Shown here: in pieces, positions 18,401 through 29,260 of the stretch
Numbering within the stretch: the first letter of the stretch is position 1
Layout of the letters: every line of letters starts with the position of its first letter
Assembly: GCF_017876095.1 (NCBI RefSeq)
Contig: NZ_JAGINM010000003.1
Coordinates: 189,491 to 253,490, forward strand
From: Azospirillum agricola
GTDB lineage: Bacteria > Pseudomonadota > Alphaproteobacteria > Azospirillales > Azospirillaceae
Reading direction: 5' to 3'
Length of the DNA stretch: 64,000 nucleotides
Position numbers and translations under genes: made by a program
Notes under the pieces: model-generated
The model's database searches: none
Seen by the model: the letters and a program-made list of their open reading frames with translations, nothing else
Told to the model about the DNA's origin: nothing

Positions 18401-19711
18401 CAGGCGGGCGGGCGGTTCGGCGCCGGGACGCAAGCCGGCGTCGAGCAGGTGGATCAGGCGGCGGGCGTGGCGGACCAGATCCGCGCGGTCGTAGCGGCTG
18501 CGGTCGGCGCGCAGCTCCAGCGCGACGCGCTCGCCCTGGGTCAGCAGCCCGAACTCGAAATCATCGACCGGGCCGGTGGCCAGATGGTGGGTGATCGCGG
18601 CGATGCCGGCGAAATCCAGATCGTAGTCGAACATCCGGTAATTGACGACCGGGCCGTACAGCGCCTTGCCCGAGCCGACCTGACCCAGATCGCGGGGGAT
18701 ACGCTCGGCGTCGTAGCGCTGGTGGCGGCGCGCCTCCTTCAGCGCGGCGCGGACGCGGCCGGCGGCGTCCAGCAGGCTCGCCGCTCCCGTCAGCTCGATG
18801 CGCACCGGCAGCACGTTGACCACCGGCGCCACCGAATGGATCGCCACCGACCCCATCCGCCGCATGAAGGGCATGCCGACCACCGGCGCCGGCTCGCCGG
18901 ACAGCCGGTGCAGGTAGACGGCGATGACGGCCATCAGCAGGTCGGCCACCGCGACGTTGCCGGCCTGGGCGTGGTCCCGCAGGGTGGCGGCGAGGGCCGG
19001 CGGCAGGTCGGCGGTGTGGGCGACGACCTCCGAGGTCGCCTGCTGCTCGGTCGGCTTGGCGCCGCGCGCCGACAGGGTGAGGGGCGGCGGAAAATCGCGG
19101 CAGCGCCCGGTCCAGAAGGCGCGGTCGCGGGCGAAGGCGTCGGACGCCGCGTAGGCTGCCTCCTCCTCGACCACCGCCGCGACGGGGACGAAGGGGGACT
19201 CGCCGGCGGGGGTGTCGGCGCACAGCGCGCTGTAGAGGCTGGCGATGCGGCGGGTCAGCGCGTTGAAGCTGAAGCCGTCGAGCATGATGTGGTGGTAGCG
19301 CTGGTACCAGATCCAGCGCGGAGCCTCTGTGGACGACAGGTCGAACAGGATGTGGCGGCACAACGGGCGCTCGCCGTCGGCGCTCAGATCCCCGGCGAGG
19401 TCGGACTCCATCAGCGTCCGTGCGGCGGCCTCGGGATCGGGCGCCGCCGTCAGGTCGATGCGTTCCGGTTCGGGGACGGTGCGGCCTTCATTTCCCACGG
19501 TCTGGACCGGAACGCCGTCCCGCTCGCCGAAGCGGGCGGTCACGGTGTCGGCCTCGGCGAGCCCGAGACGGATCGCCCGCGCCAGCCGGTCGGCGTCGAT
19601 GGGGCCGGGCAGCTCGATGGCGTGCGCGATGACGTAGGCGTTCTTGGCGACGGCGACGTGATCCGCCAGCCAGATGCCGAGCTGCGTGCCCACCAGGGGA
19701 ATGTGCCGCAT
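12473..19711 (-). CDS. Dimodular siderophore NRPS, EntF-like (C-A-T-C-A-T-TE)
   Basis: The 2412-residue synthetase starts like EntF ([14 protein letters not shown]). C1 has HHIMLDG near residue 140. A1 has [10 protein letters not shown] near 620, and T1 has GGDSITA near 1018. C2 has HHLIVDG near 1232. A2 has [10 protein letters not shown] near 1690, T2 has GGHSLLA near 2101, and a thioesterase follows with GYSLGG near 2238. A2 pocket residues read DVWHFSLVDK, the EntF serine code. A1 reads about DSLDLGLVDK; acidic residues at 278 and 331 suggest a cationic amino acid. No epimerisation domain is visible. Predicted role: join DHB-EntB, X and Ser, then cyclise or release. An AGGA site precedes the ATG. 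Confidence 0.92.
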   Translation of the reverse strand: MRHIPLVGTQLGIWLADHVAVAKNAYVIAHAIELPGPIDADRLARAIRLGLAEADTVTARFGERDGVPVQTVGNEGRTVPEPERIDLTAAPDPEAAARTLMESDLAGDLSADGERPLCRHILFDLSSTEAPRWIWYQRYHHIMLDGFSFNALTRRIASLYSALCADTPAGESPFVPVAAVVEEEAAYAASDAFARDRAFWTGRCRDFPPPLTLSARGAKPTEQQATSEVVAHTADLPPALAATLRDHAQAGNVAVADLLMAVIAVYLHRLSGEPAPVVGMPFMRRMGSVAIHSVAPVVNVLPVRIELTGAASLLDAAGRVRAALKEARRHQRYDAERIPRDLGQVGSGKALYGPVVNYRMFDYDLDFAGIAAITHHLATGPVDDFEFGLLTQGERVALELRADRSRYDRADLVRHARRLIHLLDAGLRPGAEPPARLPLLDADEAAAIAGWSAGPVFAPPSQPATLVDVLNRQAAETPDATALVFDDTAIPFGELSHRVARVARLLIAHGIGPGDVVAVAVPRSADAVVAMLAVLASGATHLPLDLDYPTERLAMMCEDAGPRCALSWTAVADRLPDGLGALCLDDPEILAACAALPGAPVAAAERTGPLTAETVATIIFTSGSTGRPKGVMNTHGALLNLLLSHSGTLYGPALAAFARRHPGRALRAAHTHSFAFDSSWLQIFWMLLGQELHVFDEEMRRDAYALAEETGRRGIDAFDLPPSFCAQMLACDLMAPGRHHPTLILIGGEAASPALWADLRRHPDLMACNLYGPTENTVDTLRAPVDASDGPVVGRPVGNVRVHILDRHLQPVPVGAVGELYIAGAGLAAGYVGRPGLTAQRFVANPFRAGERMYRTGDLVRWTGEGQVAFIGRADHQIKVRGYRIEIPEVEGALQRLPGVEGALVLAEAVNDSHRLVGYCVVPGVAEAERAGRSRDLLHGLRETLPDYMVPSALVVLDAFPLNVNGKVDKARLPAPTASQGESAPATPAEALLFRAMAKVLKRTAVGAETDFFALGGDSITAIALGSELRAHGFLLRPRDVFAGRAPRRMALALTPMSPAVPAAAPSLALPAEELAALTARHGALAAAVPLLPLQKGMLFQTQLGDGASVYNAITRLDLDGPLDVGRLRSALDAVLRRHPQLGGLFDHEGRDEPLFLIPALPPMLPGGDRPLWPWREHDLSALGEAERAAEHARIEAELVARDGATGHALGLLGAVLVRDGAERHRLLIAIHHLIVDGWSTPLILRDLLTAYSRPETPLPPLAVGYPAVVGQLLARDREPSRAVWRTALDGATPTILFDRAPPAATVEECAVTLPAPLTDALLARVRRDGLTVNALMQAVWGLALSGLAGRDDVVFGTPLSGRSSAVAGIAEQVGLLLNTVPVRVRLDPAAPLWPQIAGIQDRHVELMEHDGLGLAEIQALAGGGPLFDTLLVVENYPDSDYLGLDLDGVAITGIHNRGYSHYPLALLVLPGRELTLLVENRGAVADPRALAGRILGVLEALATRPETPVAALPLWTAAERTLVAAVNATARPVPPLTLRGALAAQAARTPDALALIDDTHRLTFREVRRQVTHLAGRLRAMGVRTGDVVAVGLPRSARLSLSLLAVIEAGAAYLPLDLGYPAERLAFMLDDAKPRALMTDTASRPLFGGTVPVLAFDALADALADNEAETDLSVLADGLTPEHPAYVIYTSGTTGRPKGVAVSHGAIVNRILWMQHEYPLGADDVILQKTPCGFDVSVWEFFWSHMVGARLVMAPPDAHRDPAALVRLIDAHRVTTMHFVPSMLAVFTATVTELFGPDAPANTIPVCASLTRVFCSGEALGKTLAREFSGRFAAELHNLYGPTEAAVDVTHRPAFGALPTEGAGVPIGRPVWNTQLRILDHRLRPVPVGAAGELYLCGDQLAIGYLGRPGLTAGRFVADPFDHGRRMYRTGDMARWLPDGEVEYLGRTDHQVKIRGQRIELGEIESVIEGTPGIAQAVVQAVALGGERTVKPGMDQRQLVAYVVPAAGADLDTGALRAALETALPAHMVPAAYVRLDALPLSANGKLDRKALPPPDAARAGSAGREPAPGLESRLAAIFAELLEVGRVGADEDFFAIGGHSLLAMRLAARIRRDLGRQIAVGQIMVTPTVARLAAHLARGELAGDLARNGFEPVIHLRDGSGPPLICVYPGSGIAWQYSVLSRYLSGDRPIIGLQSPRPNGPVALSATMDEVCDRQLAILRAVQPQGPYFLLGYSLGGTVAYGLAVRLRRLGERVAFLGLLDTYPAEAHDWSGLGREDANLGAEREQEQFIADAMADVMDEDLRREKAEMFGHIFDNYKDAVALLSKATTPAYDGELTLFVAERSIPPEIDPEGSWTGRVARLAVHRLDHCSHEDIISPSSLRVVGPLLDRVIAEAERADAPAPPLARAAS

Positions 19712-19750
19712 GGCCGTGTCCTGTTCGTCGTGTTGTACGGAGCCGGGCGA

Positions 19751-19987
19751 TCAGGCGCCGGCGGGGGCGAGGCCGGCGGGGGTGAGCCCGGCAGGGGTGA
19801 GCCCGGTCCAGGCGGATTCGACGTGCTCCAGGCAGGCGGCGCGTTCGGCCGGCCCGAAGACGGTCCGCCAGCCCTCCGGCACGGCGGCGAAGACCGGCCA
19901 CAGGCTGTGCTGCCGGGCCTCGTTCACCAGCACGAGGAAGGCGAGGCGGTCGTCGTCGAACGGGTTGACGTAATGCTCGTTGGTCAT
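19751..19987 (-). CDS. MbtH-like protein, NRPS adenylation activator
   Basis: The 78-residue protein shows the MbtH signature: [24 protein letters not shown], then [22 protein letters not shown] with the conserved tryptophans. MbtH proteins bind and activate A domains. It is placed directly before the NRPS (39-base gap), so it almost certainly serves that enzyme. The C-terminus carries [17 protein letters not shown], three copies of a five-residue repeat beyond the usual MbtH fold. A GAGGA site lies six bases before the ATG. Confidence 0.95.
   Translation of the reverse strand: MTNEHYVNPFDDDRLAFLVLVNEARQHSLWPVFAAVPEGWRTVFGPAERAACLEHVESAWTGLTPAGLTPAGLAPAGA
19755..19808. repeat. 15-bp in-frame tandem repeat at the 3' end of the MbtH gene
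   Basis: Three diverged 15-base units encode [10 protein letters not shown] and GLAPA. Because the unit is a multiple of three, copy changes would lengthen or shorten the tail without a frameshift. Confidence 0.7.
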
Positions 19988-20033
19988 GCGGTCCTCGGAT
20001 CCGTTGGGGTGTTGGCGGAGCGCTCGGAAAGCG

Positions 20034-20795
20034 TCACGCCGCGAGCGTCGCGCCGCCGTCGACCAGGATGTCGGCGAGCGTGATGTGCCCGGCGGCGGGG
20101 GAGGCGAGGAAGGCCACCGTCTCGGCGATGTCCCGCGGGGTCGCCAGCTTGCCCAGCGGGATGCCGACCTTGTACTGGGCGGGATTGCCGCGGATGGTGG
20201 CCGCCGCCCCCTCCGGCCCGGTCCACATGGCGCGCTGCATCGGCGTGTCGGTGGAGCCGGGCGACACCACGTTGCAGCGCACGCCGTACTCGGCCAGTTC
20301 CAGCCCGGCGGTCAGGGTCAGGCTGGTCAGCGCCGCCTTCGACGCCCCGTAGGCCGCCATGCCGACGCGGGGCACCCGCGCCGCGTTGGAGGAGACGCTG
20401 ACGATGCAGCCCCGGCGGTTGCGCTTGAAGGTCGGAATCGCCGCCCGCATCATGTGGAACGGGCCGGAGAGGTTGACCGCCAGGCTGTCCGCCCAATCCT
20501 CCCCGCTCAACGCGTCGAGCGCGCCGAGCCGCAGGATGCCGGCGACGTTGACCAGCACGTCGGGCTCGCGGCCCTCCGCGACCAGCGCGCCGCAGGTCTC
20601 CGCGACGGCGGCGGCGTCCGCGATGTCGAGCGTCACCGCGCGGAAGGGCCGGCCGCCGGCTTGGTCGGCCGCGTCCCACGCCCGGTCGAAGCCGACGACC
20701 GCGGCGCCGCGCGCGTGGAAGATCTCCGCCACCGCCAGCCCGATGCCCTGGTTGGCGCCGGTCACCCAGACGGTCTGCCCCTGGAAGAGCGTCAT
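20034..20795 (-). CDS. entA: 2,3-dihydro-2,3-dihydroxybenzoate dehydrogenase EntA
   Basis: The 253-residue short-chain dehydrogenase has the cofactor motif TGANQGIG at residues 10-17, an NVAG motif, and the catalytic Ser-Tyr-Lys set in [23 protein letters not shown]. The [18 protein letters not shown] segment is characteristic of EntA. It oxidises 2,3-dihydro-2,3-dihydroxybenzoate to 2,3-dihydroxybenzoate with NAD+. It lies 14 bases after entB. The start [17 protein letters not shown] matches the family; upstream codons belong to another frame. Confidence 0.94.
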   Translation of the reverse strand: MTLFQGQTVWVTGANQGIGLAVAEIFHARGAAVVGFDRAWDAADQAGGRPFRAVTLDIADAAAVAETCGALVAEGREPDVLVNVAGILRLGALDALSGEDWADSLAVNLSGPFHMMRAAIPTFKRNRRGCIVSVSSNAARVPRVGMAAYGASKAALTSLTLTAGLELAEYGVRCNVVSPGSTDTPMQRAMWTGPEGAAATIRGNPAQYKVGIPLGKLATPRDIAETVAFLASPAAGHITLADILVDGGATLAA

Positions 20796-20809
20796 GTCGG
20801 CGCTCCCGC

Positions 20810-21673
20810 TCAGGCCGGGACGGCCAGCTTGGCCCGCAGCAGCGCCCACCAGCCCTCGATGGTCGGGCGCGCCGCCAGATCGGCGAAGCCGATCTCGATG
20901 CCGGCCGCCTTCCAGCCGTTGACGAGCTGCATCACCGTGATCGAATCCAGCCCGAAATCGAGCAGATTGTCGGTGTCCCCCGGCGCTTCGTCGAGCGCTG
21001 CGGCCAGAATCCGCCGCAGCCCCTCCTTCGTCAGCGCCTCGGGCGCCGGCTCCAGCAGGGCGCTGGAATGGAGGGTGCGGCCGGCGTTGCGGGCGACGTA
21101 GCGCAGCGCCATCAGATGGTCCTCGCGCGTGAAGTCGGCGATGGCGTCGGCGATCAGGAAGGGCTTGATGCCGCGCATGAAGGCCTCGACCGCCGTCTGC
21201 ATCACGCCGATGTGGCCGTAGACGCCGCAGATCAGCAGCTGGTCGCGCCCGCTCTCCGCCATCATCTCGGCGAGCGGCGCGCGGAAGAAGGCGCTGTAGC
21301 GCCATTTGGTCAGCACCCGGTCGTCGGCGTCGGGGCGGAGCGCCTCGACCACGCCGGCCAGCGCCGGCTTGGCGGTCAGCCCCGGTCCCCACAGGTCGTT
21401 GAGCAGCCCACGGTCGGCGTCGGACTGTTCGGCCGGCTGGGCGGTGTAGACGACCGGCACGCTCTGCGCCTTCAGGTGGCGCTTGAGCTTGGCGATGGTG
21501 GCGATGCAGGAGTCGATGGCCGGGTTGGCCGGGCCGTAGAACTCCACGAAGTAATCCTGCATGTCGTGGATCAGCAGCACCGCGCGGGCCGGATCGACGG
21601 TCCAGGACACCTTGTCCTGGGGCAGTTCCCCGGACGTCGGCAGGGCGTAGGGGGCGATGGATCGGATGGTCAT
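20810..21673 (-). CDS. entB: Isochorismatase / aryl carrier protein EntB
   Basis: The 287-residue bifunctional protein has an N-terminal isochorismatase (LLIHDMQDYFVEFY, then KWRYSAFFRAPLAEMM, then CGVYGHIGVMQTAVEAFMRGI). A C-terminal aryl carrier domain has the pantetheine serine in DFGLDSITVM (about residue 245). It makes 2,3-dihydro-DHB from isochorismate, and its carrier domain holds the DHB loaded by EntE for the NRPS. Length matches E. coli EntB (285). Its start MTIRSIAPYALP is 30 bases from the end of entE. Confidence 0.95.
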   Translation of the reverse strand: MTIRSIAPYALPTSGELPQDKVSWTVDPARAVLLIHDMQDYFVEFYGPANPAIDSCIATIAKLKRHLKAQSVPVVYTAQPAEQSDADRGLLNDLWGPGLTAKPALAGVVEALRPDADDRVLTKWRYSAFFRAPLAEMMAESGRDQLLICGVYGHIGVMQTAVEAFMRGIKPFLIADAIADFTREDHLMALRYVARNAGRTLHSSALLEPAPEALTKEGLRRILAAALDEAPGDTDNLLDFGLDSITVMQLVNGWKAAGIEIGFADLAARPTIEGWWALLRAKLAVPA

Positions 21674-21703
21674 GATGCGATGGTTCCCGTGGAGACCGGC
21701 CGT

Positions 21704-23388
<1,685 letters not shown>

Positions 23389-23392
<4 letters not shown>

Positions 23393-24600
23393 GACGCCAG
23401 CTCCACCGAATTGCCGGCCTTGGCGGACGCGTTCACCCCGAACAGGTTCAGCATGGTGGCGAGCTTCGCGGCGGTTTCCGCCCATTCGGCCGAGGGGGTC
23501 GAGTCGGCGACGACCCCGGCGCCGGCGTAGAGCCGCAGATGCCGCCCGCTGACCACGCCGCAGCGGATGGCGAGCACCCATTCGCCGTTGCCGGCGCTGT
23601 CCATCCAGCCGACCATGCCGCCGTACCAGTTGCGGGAATAGCCTTCGAGCAACCCGATCGCCTGCTGGGCCAGATCGGTCGGCGTGCCGCAGATCGCCGG
23701 GGTCGGGTGCAGCGCGTGGGCGAGGCGCAGCGGCGACACCATCGGGTCGGCCAGTTCGCCGCTCAGCTCGGTGGACAGGTGCAGCATGGTCGGCGTGCGG
23801 ATCACGCTCGGCTCCGGCGGCACGGTCAGGGCGGTGCAGTGGCCGGCCAGCGCCGCGCGCACGCCGTCGACGACATAGCGGTGCTCGATCTGGTCCTTGG
23901 CCGAGCCGAGCAGCGCCTGGATGCGCCGCTTCTCCTCCTCCGCCGACGGGCTGCGCGGGGCGGAGCCGGCCAGCGGGTTGCTGACGATGCCGCGGCCGGT
24001 CTTGCGGATCAGCAGCTCCGGGCTGGCGCCGATCAGCGTCTGCCCGTAGGCGACGGGAACCGAGAAGACGTAGGCGCCGGGATTCTGCCGGAGCAGCGCG
24101 TGCATCAGGCGGCGCGGCGCGAAGGGCTGGCGCGCCTCGATGTCGAGCGGCCGCGACAGAACGACCTTGCGCAGATCGGTCGAGCCGATCAGGGCGAGCG
24201 CGCGGGCGACCGAGGCTTCGTAAGCGGCGCGGTCGATCGTCTCGGCGACCGTGGCGATGTCGGGCGGGGCGTCGTTGGCGGCGTCGGGCACCAGGCGGGC
24301 GGCGTCGACGAACGCGTGGCGGCGGGGGATGAAAAGCTGCGCCGGCAGGCGGCCGTCGAAGGGCACGGCGCCGACCAGGATCGGGTTGTCGATCCCCTGG
24401 GCCCTGCGCTTGCGGAAGGCGCGCTCCAGCGCCGCGTCCCACGAGCCGTCGGCGTAGGAGCGGTCGTCGAGGGCGACGGGCAGCCGTTCGTCGACGCCGT
24501 ACGCCTTCAAGACCCGTCCCCTCGACGCGAAGGCGAAGTCCGGGTCGCGGCGGTCGCCGCCGGGCGGCACTTCCCCGGCGGGCAGATGAATAACGTCCAT
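23389..24600 (-). CDS. entC: Isochorismate synthase EntC
   Basis: The 403-residue chorismate-utilising enzyme contains the family signatures DLRKVVLSRPLDI, PLAGSAPRSPSAEEEKRR, SAKDQIEHRYVVDGV and HPTPAICGTP. The late segment YAGAGVVADSTPSAEWAET is also conserved. It isomerises chorismate to isochorismate, the first committed step of DHB synthesis. The ATG at MDVIHLPAG has a GGAGG site ten bases upstream. It heads the operon entCEBA-mbtH-NRPS-esterase, with a Fur-box-like site about 150 bases upstream. Confidence 0.95.
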
Positions 24601-24750
24601 GGGCACCGAACCTCCACTGGCCGTCCGCAAGCGTGGGACGGGCCGATGTCAACGTGGGTCTGGGAAGCGCGCCGCTGTCGGAACTGGATGGGCGCGCGGA
24701 AAACCGCCCGGCGTGGCCGGCGGCGCAATCTTGGAGGAACGCGTATATAT

Positions 24751-24769
24751 GCAAATGATTCTTATTATC
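24751..24769 (-). promoter_or_regulatory. Fur-box-like operator upstream of entC
   Basis: The plus strand reads GCAAATGATTCTTATTATC. The minus strand (GATAATAAGAATCATTTGC) matches the classical 19-base Fur box at 15 positions. It lies in the AT-rich part of a 294-base gap between the RND gene end and entC. Two related sites precede the receptor and PepSY operons. Confidence 0.8.
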
Positions 24770-24894
24770 ATAATAGGAAAAACCCCTATTGCGCGCAAGT
24801 GAATAATGGATGACTCGCAATGGGACGTTTCATCGGGAGGATCTCGCTTTCCGGGTCCGGGCCTCACCCGGTCCGGTGGCGGCCTTCCGACTGT

Positions 24895-27800
24895 CTAGGG
24901 CGTGCCGGCCTGAGGGCGCGTCCGGCGCGTGGCGTGGCCGGCGAGGGCGCGCAGCCGTTCGGCGGCGCGGAAGACCAGCGACAGCGTGACCGGCAGCACG
25001 CTGATGGTCACGAGGCTGGAGAACAGCAGCCCGAACAGCACCACCAGCCCGATTCCCCGGTACAGCTCGGTGCCGGCGCTGGGAATCAGCACCAGCGGAA
25101 TCAGCCCGAAGATGGCGGTGACGGTGGAGATCATGATCGGGCGCAGGCGGGTGCGCAGCGCCTCCTCCACCGCCTCGGCGATGGCCATGCCCTTGGCGTT
25201 GCGGTTCTCCGCGGCGCGCTCGACGATCAGGATCGGGTTGTTGACCACCGTGCCGACCAGCACCAGGAAGCCCAGCATGGTCAGCACGTCGAAGGGCTGC
25301 GACGGCAGGCCCCACGGCGCGGCGGCGGCGTTGTAGAGCCACAGCCCCACCAGCCCGCCGCCGATGCCGGTCGGCACCACCGCCATGATGATCAGCGGGT
25401 AGCCCCAATGGGCGAAGACCGCGACCAGCACCAGATAGGCGATGGCCGCCGCCAGCAGGAAGCCGCCGGTCATGGCGGAGCGGATCTCGTCGAGCGAGCC
25501 GCCGGCCCCGCTGATGCGGGTGACGATGCCGTCGGGGATCACCCCCTCGGCGCGCAGCCTGGCGACCAGTTCGTCGCGCACCTGGGCGATTCCGGTCTCC
25601 AGCGCGACGGCGGGCGGCGGCATCAGCGTCAGGGTGACGGTGCGCAGCCCGTCGATGCGCGCGATGCTCGACGACCCGACGGTCTCCCGCAGCTCGGCGA
25701 GGCTGGACAGCGGCACCGGCGCGCCACGTCCGGTGTGCAGCACCAGATTCTCGAAATCGGAACGGTCGCGCCCGGCCTCGCCGGAGACCCGCAGGTAAAT
25801 GTCGAGCTTCTCGTCGTTCAGCATGTATTCGTCGGCGAAGGCGCCGTCCGAATAGGCGCGCAGCGTGTAGCCCAGCTCGGTCAGGCCGATGCCGAGGTCG
25901 CTGGCGCGCTCCCAGTCGGGGTGCAGCTCCAGGAAGGGCTGGGACATGGCGAGCGTCGGCGGCGACGGGTCGCTGTTGACCTGCCCGCCGGCGAACAGCG
26001 CGCCGGCGCGGTCCAGCACCGTCAGCGCGGTGGCGTAGAGCGTCCTGACGTCGCCGCCGCTCAGCTCCAGCCGGATCGCCCGCGAGCCGCCGGCGTTGCC
26101 GGAAAAGATCGAGCCGCGCGCCGCGAAGCCCCGCATGCCGGGGATCGAGCGGAGCTGGCCGGTGATCGACCCGATCAGCGCCTGGCTGTCGGCGGCGGAT
26201 GCCGGTTCGGAGACGAAGCGCAGGAAGCCGGGGCGGATGAAGCTGAGATTGACGGCCAGCGGCGGGACGCCGCCGGCGGTGCCGCCCGCCGGATCGGCCC
26301 CCGGATGAACACCGACCTGTCTGCTCAAGGCCGGGTCGATCCGCTCCCAGATCCCGAGCATCGTGTCCATGTTGTAGCCGGGCGGCGCCGACATGAAGCT
26401 GAAGACCGTCGCCTCCTCGCCTTCCGGCAGATACTCGGCCGGCGGCACCATGTGCAGGAGGACGCCCGCCACCGCCGCGACGGTCAGGCCGAGCAGCGCC
26501 AGCTCCCGCCAGACGCCGCGCAGGATCCAGCGCACGCCGGCCGCCGTCGCCGCGGTGAAGCCGGCGCCGAAACGGCCGAGCCCGCCGCTGCCCGGCAGCG
26601 TCGGCGCGATCGACCAGCGGGCGGCCGCCATCGGCACGATGGTGACGGACACCAGCATCGACACGACGATGGCGCCGGAGATGGCGACGGCGATGTCGGA
26701 ATAGAGCTGTCCCGCCTCCAGCTGGAGGAACAGCACCGGCAGGAACACCATGACGGTGGCGAGCGTGGAGGACAGGATCGCCGGCCACACCTCGCGGACG
26801 CCGTCGAGCGTCGCGGCGGCGCGCGCCTTGCCCTGCTCCAGATGGCGGCTGATGTTGTCGAGCGCCACGATGCTGTTGTCGAGCGTCATGCCGATGGCGA
26901 GCGCGATGCCGGACAGCGAGATGACGTTGATGCTGCGCCCCGACGCCGCCAGCACCAGCAGCGTCGCCAGCACGCAGACCGGCATCCCGGCGGCGGCGAT
27001 CACGGTCGCCGGCAGCGAGCGCAGGAACAGCAGCAGCACCAGCGCCGCCAGCCCGCCGCCGAGAACCAGATTCTCGACGACGTTGCGGATCGCCTGCTCC
27101 ATGTAGCGCACATCCTCGGACAGCAGCCGCATGGTCAGGCCGCGTTCCTTCAGGGCGTGGCGGTTCAGATCCTCCACGGCGTCGCGCACCGCGTCGCGCA
27201 CGGCGATCACGTTGGCGCCGGCCTGCTTGCCGATGCCGATCAGCAGGGTCGGCCTGCCGTCGGCGAAGGCGAGGCTGCGCGGTTCCTGCGTCGCCATCGC
27301 CGCCTCGCCGATGTCGCGCAGCCGGATGTAGGCGTCGCCCTCGCGCGCGACGATCAGCTCGTTCAGCGCGTCGAGATCGGCGAAGCGGCCGATGGTGCGC
27401 AGGAAGTAGCGGCGCTTGCCGAACTCCTTGTCGCCGCCGGAGACGTCGCGGTTGCGCTGGCGGATGGCGTCGCGCACCAGGGTGACGTTGAGCCGCCGCG
27501 CCGCCAGCTTCAGCGGGTCGAGCCGGACATGGATCTCCTGCGCCGCGCCGCCGATCACCTCCGCCGCCGCCACGCCGGGCAGCCGCTCCAGCCGGGGACG
27601 CAGGACGTTCTCGACCCAGTTGGTCTCGCGCTGGATCGGGCCGGCGTCGGCGGTGCCCGGCAGCCGTTCGACGCCGTAATAGAGAAAGGGGTCGTCGGAG
27701 GCCGACTGGGCGAGGATGCGCGGGCGGTCGACCGTCTCCGGGTAATCGGTCACCTGCGACAGCGCGTTGTCGATGTGGATCATCGCCTCGTTGACGTCGA

Positions 27801-28089
27801 CGCCCGGCGGGAACTCCAGTTCGACGCTGCCGCTGCCGAACTCGGCGCTGGAGGACAGGCGGCGCAGGCCGGGGATGGCGCGCAGGTATTTCTCCTGCTC
27901 GACCAGGATCTCCTGCTCGACGTCCTGCGGCGTGGCGCCGGCCCAGCTGGTCTCGACGCTGACCACGCGCGGGCTGACGTCGGGGATCATCTGCACCGGC
28001 AGGCGCAGCACCGACACCACGCCCAGCAGGCACAGGATCAGGATGCCGATCAGGACGGTCAGGGGATGGGCGAGGACGAGGCGGACCAT
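24895..28089 (-). CDS. RND-family efflux pump inner-membrane transporter
   Basis: The 1064-residue protein has the RND layout: N-terminal helix MVRLVLAHPLTVLIGILILCLLG, two large periplasmic loops, and two blocks of five to six membrane helices. Segments such as GIALAIGMTLDNSIVALDNI and GFLVLVGTVVNNPILIVERA match the HAE1/AcrB-MdtB type. It should export organic compounds with proton antiport, together with the adaptor 12 bases upstream. Its position between entS and entC suggests a role in siderophore secretion or recycling. No TolC-type outer-membrane protein is present here. Confidence 0.9.
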   Translation of the reverse strand: MVRLVLAHPLTVLIGILILCLLGVVSVLRLPVQMIPDVSPRVVSVETSWAGATPQDVEQEILVEQEKYLRAIPGLRRLSSSAEFGSGSVELEFPPGVDVNEAMIHIDNALSQVTDYPETVDRPRILAQSASDDPFLYYGVERLPGTADAGPIQRETNWVENVLRPRLERLPGVAAAEVIGGAAQEIHVRLDPLKLAARRLNVTLVRDAIRQRNRDVSGGDKEFGKRRYFLRTIGRFADLDALNELIVAREGDAYIRLRDIGEAAMATQEPRSLAFADGRPTLLIGIGKQAGANVIAVRDAVRDAVEDLNRHALKERGLTMRLLSEDVRYMEQAIRNVVENLVLGGGLAALVLLLFLRSLPATVIAAAGMPVCVLATLLVLAASGRSINVISLSGIALAIGMTLDNSIVALDNISRHLEQGKARAAATLDGVREVWPAILSSTLATVMVFLPVLFLQLEAGQLYSDIAVAISGAIVVSMLVSVTIVPMAAARWSIAPTLPGSGGLGRFGAGFTAATAAGVRWILRGVWRELALLGLTVAAVAGVLLHMVPPAEYLPEGEEATVFSFMSAPPGYNMDTMLGIWERIDPALSRQVGVHPGADPAGGTAGGVPPLAVNLSFIRPGFLRFVSEPASAADSQALIGSITGQLRSIPGMRGFAARGSIFSGNAGGSRAIRLELSGGDVRTLYATALTVLDRAGALFAGGQVNSDPSPPTLAMSQPFLELHPDWERASDLGIGLTELGYTLRAYSDGAFADEYMLNDEKLDIYLRVSGEAGRDRSDFENLVLHTGRGAPVPLSSLAELRETVGSSSIARIDGLRTVTLTLMPPPAVALETGIAQVRDELVARLRAEGVIPDGIVTRISGAGGSLDEIRSAMTGGFLLAAAIAYLVLVAVFAHWGYPLIIMAVVPTGIGGGLVGLWLYNAAAAPWGLPSQPFDVLTMLGFLVLVGTVVNNPILIVERAAENRNAKGMAIAEAVEEALRTRLRPIMISTVTAIFGLIPLVLIPSAGTELYRGIGLVVLFGLLFSSLVTISVLPVTLSLVFRAAERLRALAGHATRRTRPQAGTP

Positions 28090-28101
28090 GCGTCTTTCCC
28101 C

Positions 28102-29226
28102 TCAGCCCAGCGTCTCAGGCACGACCGGCTGGCCGGGGCGCAGCCCCTCGTTGCCCTGCACGACGACCAGATCGTCGGGACGCAGGAAATCGCCGCCGTC
28201 GGGGGCGGCGATCTCGACCCAGCCGCCGGCATGGCGGCCGGTGCGCACCTCGACCGGCCGGGCGGTGGCCGGGGCGCCGTCGCCGCCCGATCGCACCACC
28301 CAGACGCGGGCGCCGCCGTCGGCCTTGCGAACCACCGCGTCGGCGGGGACCTGCAAGGCCGCGTCGTCGCGGCCGTGGTCGAGCGCGAAGACCACGCGGG
28401 CCGACATGCCCGGCATCAAGGCGCCCGTCGGGTTGGGCAGGCCGATATGGACCAGGAAGCTGCGGCTGACCGGATCGGCGGCGGGGACGATCCGCTCGAC
28501 GCTGGCCGCGATGCCCCCGGCTCCGTCCCGGTTCCCGCCGCTGCCTTCGGCGGCGAGGACGGTGACGGGGGTGCCGGCGGCGATGCGGCCGAAATGGCGT
28601 TCCGGCACCGCGACGTCGACGCGCAGCGGGTCGGTACCGGTCAACCGCAGCACGGCGCCGCCGGTGCCGACCCATTGGCCGCGCTCGGCCTGGCGGCCGG
28701 TGACGGCGCCGGCGAAGGGGGCGGCCAAGGTGTGGTGCCGCAACCGTTCGCCCTGGATGGCGACGGCGGCGCGCAGCTGGCTGACGCGCGCCTCCTCGAT
28801 GGCGGCCTGCGCCGTCTGGGTCTGCGACTTCGAGCGTGAAACGCTCTGGGCCCCGGCCAGCGTCTCCGCCTCGCGGGCGAGGCGCCGGGCGTCGCGGTGG
28901 AGATGCTCGGCCTCGCGCAGGGCGTGCTGGAGCCGTTCCAGCTCCAGCCGCGCCACCGTGTCGTCGAGCCGCAGCAGCGGCTGCCCGGCCTCGACCCGGT
29001 CGCCGGCCTCGACCAGCAGCTCGGCGACGTGGCCCTCGACCTGCGGGGTCAGCGCGCTGCTGCGCGGCGCCACGAGGTTGCCCGGCAGTTGCAGCGTCTG
29101 GCGCAGCGGGGCGGCGACCACCGCCGCGACCTTCACCCGCATCTGCGCCGCCGCCGGAACGGCGGCGGCCGGCAGGACCAGCAGGCCCAGGGACAGGCAC
29201 AGGATGGTCGGCAGCGCGGGCTTCAT
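28102..29226 (-). CDS. RND periplasmic adaptor (membrane fusion protein)
   Basis: The 374-residue protein has a signal peptide (MKPALPTILCLSLGLLVLPAAA ... AAAQ). Next come a biotinyl-lipoyl-like half (PRSSALTPQVEGHVAELLVEAGDRVEAGQPLLRLDD), a helical hairpin (about 80-130), the second lipoyl half (LRHHTLAAPFAGAVTGRQAERGQWV) and a beta-barrel. This is the MFP/HlyD_D23 architecture. It bridges the RND pump to an outer-membrane channel. It sits between entS and the RND gene with gaps of 34 and 12 bases, so the three are probably co-transcribed. Confidence 0.92.
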   Translation of the reverse strand: MKPALPTILCLSLGLLVLPAAAVPAAAQMRVKVAAVVAAPLRQTLQLPGNLVAPRSSALTPQVEGHVAELLVEAGDRVEAGQPLLRLDDTVARLELERLQHALREAEHLHRDARRLAREAETLAGAQSVSRSKSQTQTAQAAIEEARVSQLRAAVAIQGERLRHHTLAAPFAGAVTGRQAERGQWVGTGGAVLRLTGTDPLRVDVAVPERHFGRIAAGTPVTVLAAEGSGGNRDGAGGIAASVERIVPAADPVSRSFLVHIGLPNPTGALMPGMSARVVFALDHGRDDAALQVPADAVVRKADGGARVWVVRSGGDGAPATARPVEVRTGRHAGGWVEIAAPDGGDFLRPDDLVVVQGNEGLRPGQPVVPETLG

Positions 29227-29260
29227 GATGCGGTTCCGTGGAATGGTGAGGTGGTTCGGT

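Noticed and set aside
16616..20083. Long plus-strand open frame opposite the NRPS
   Set aside because: Shadow of the NRPS frame, a normal effect of GC-rich third codon positions.
24851..24876. Hairpin as terminator after the RND pump
   Set aside because: The stem has only five continuous pairs and no T-tract follows on the minus strand.
24820..28839. A 1339-codon plus-strand open frame opposite the RND pump genes
   Set aside because: Histidine/arginine/aspartate-rich antisense translation without a ribosome binding site or family motif; the minus strand encodes clear RND proteins.
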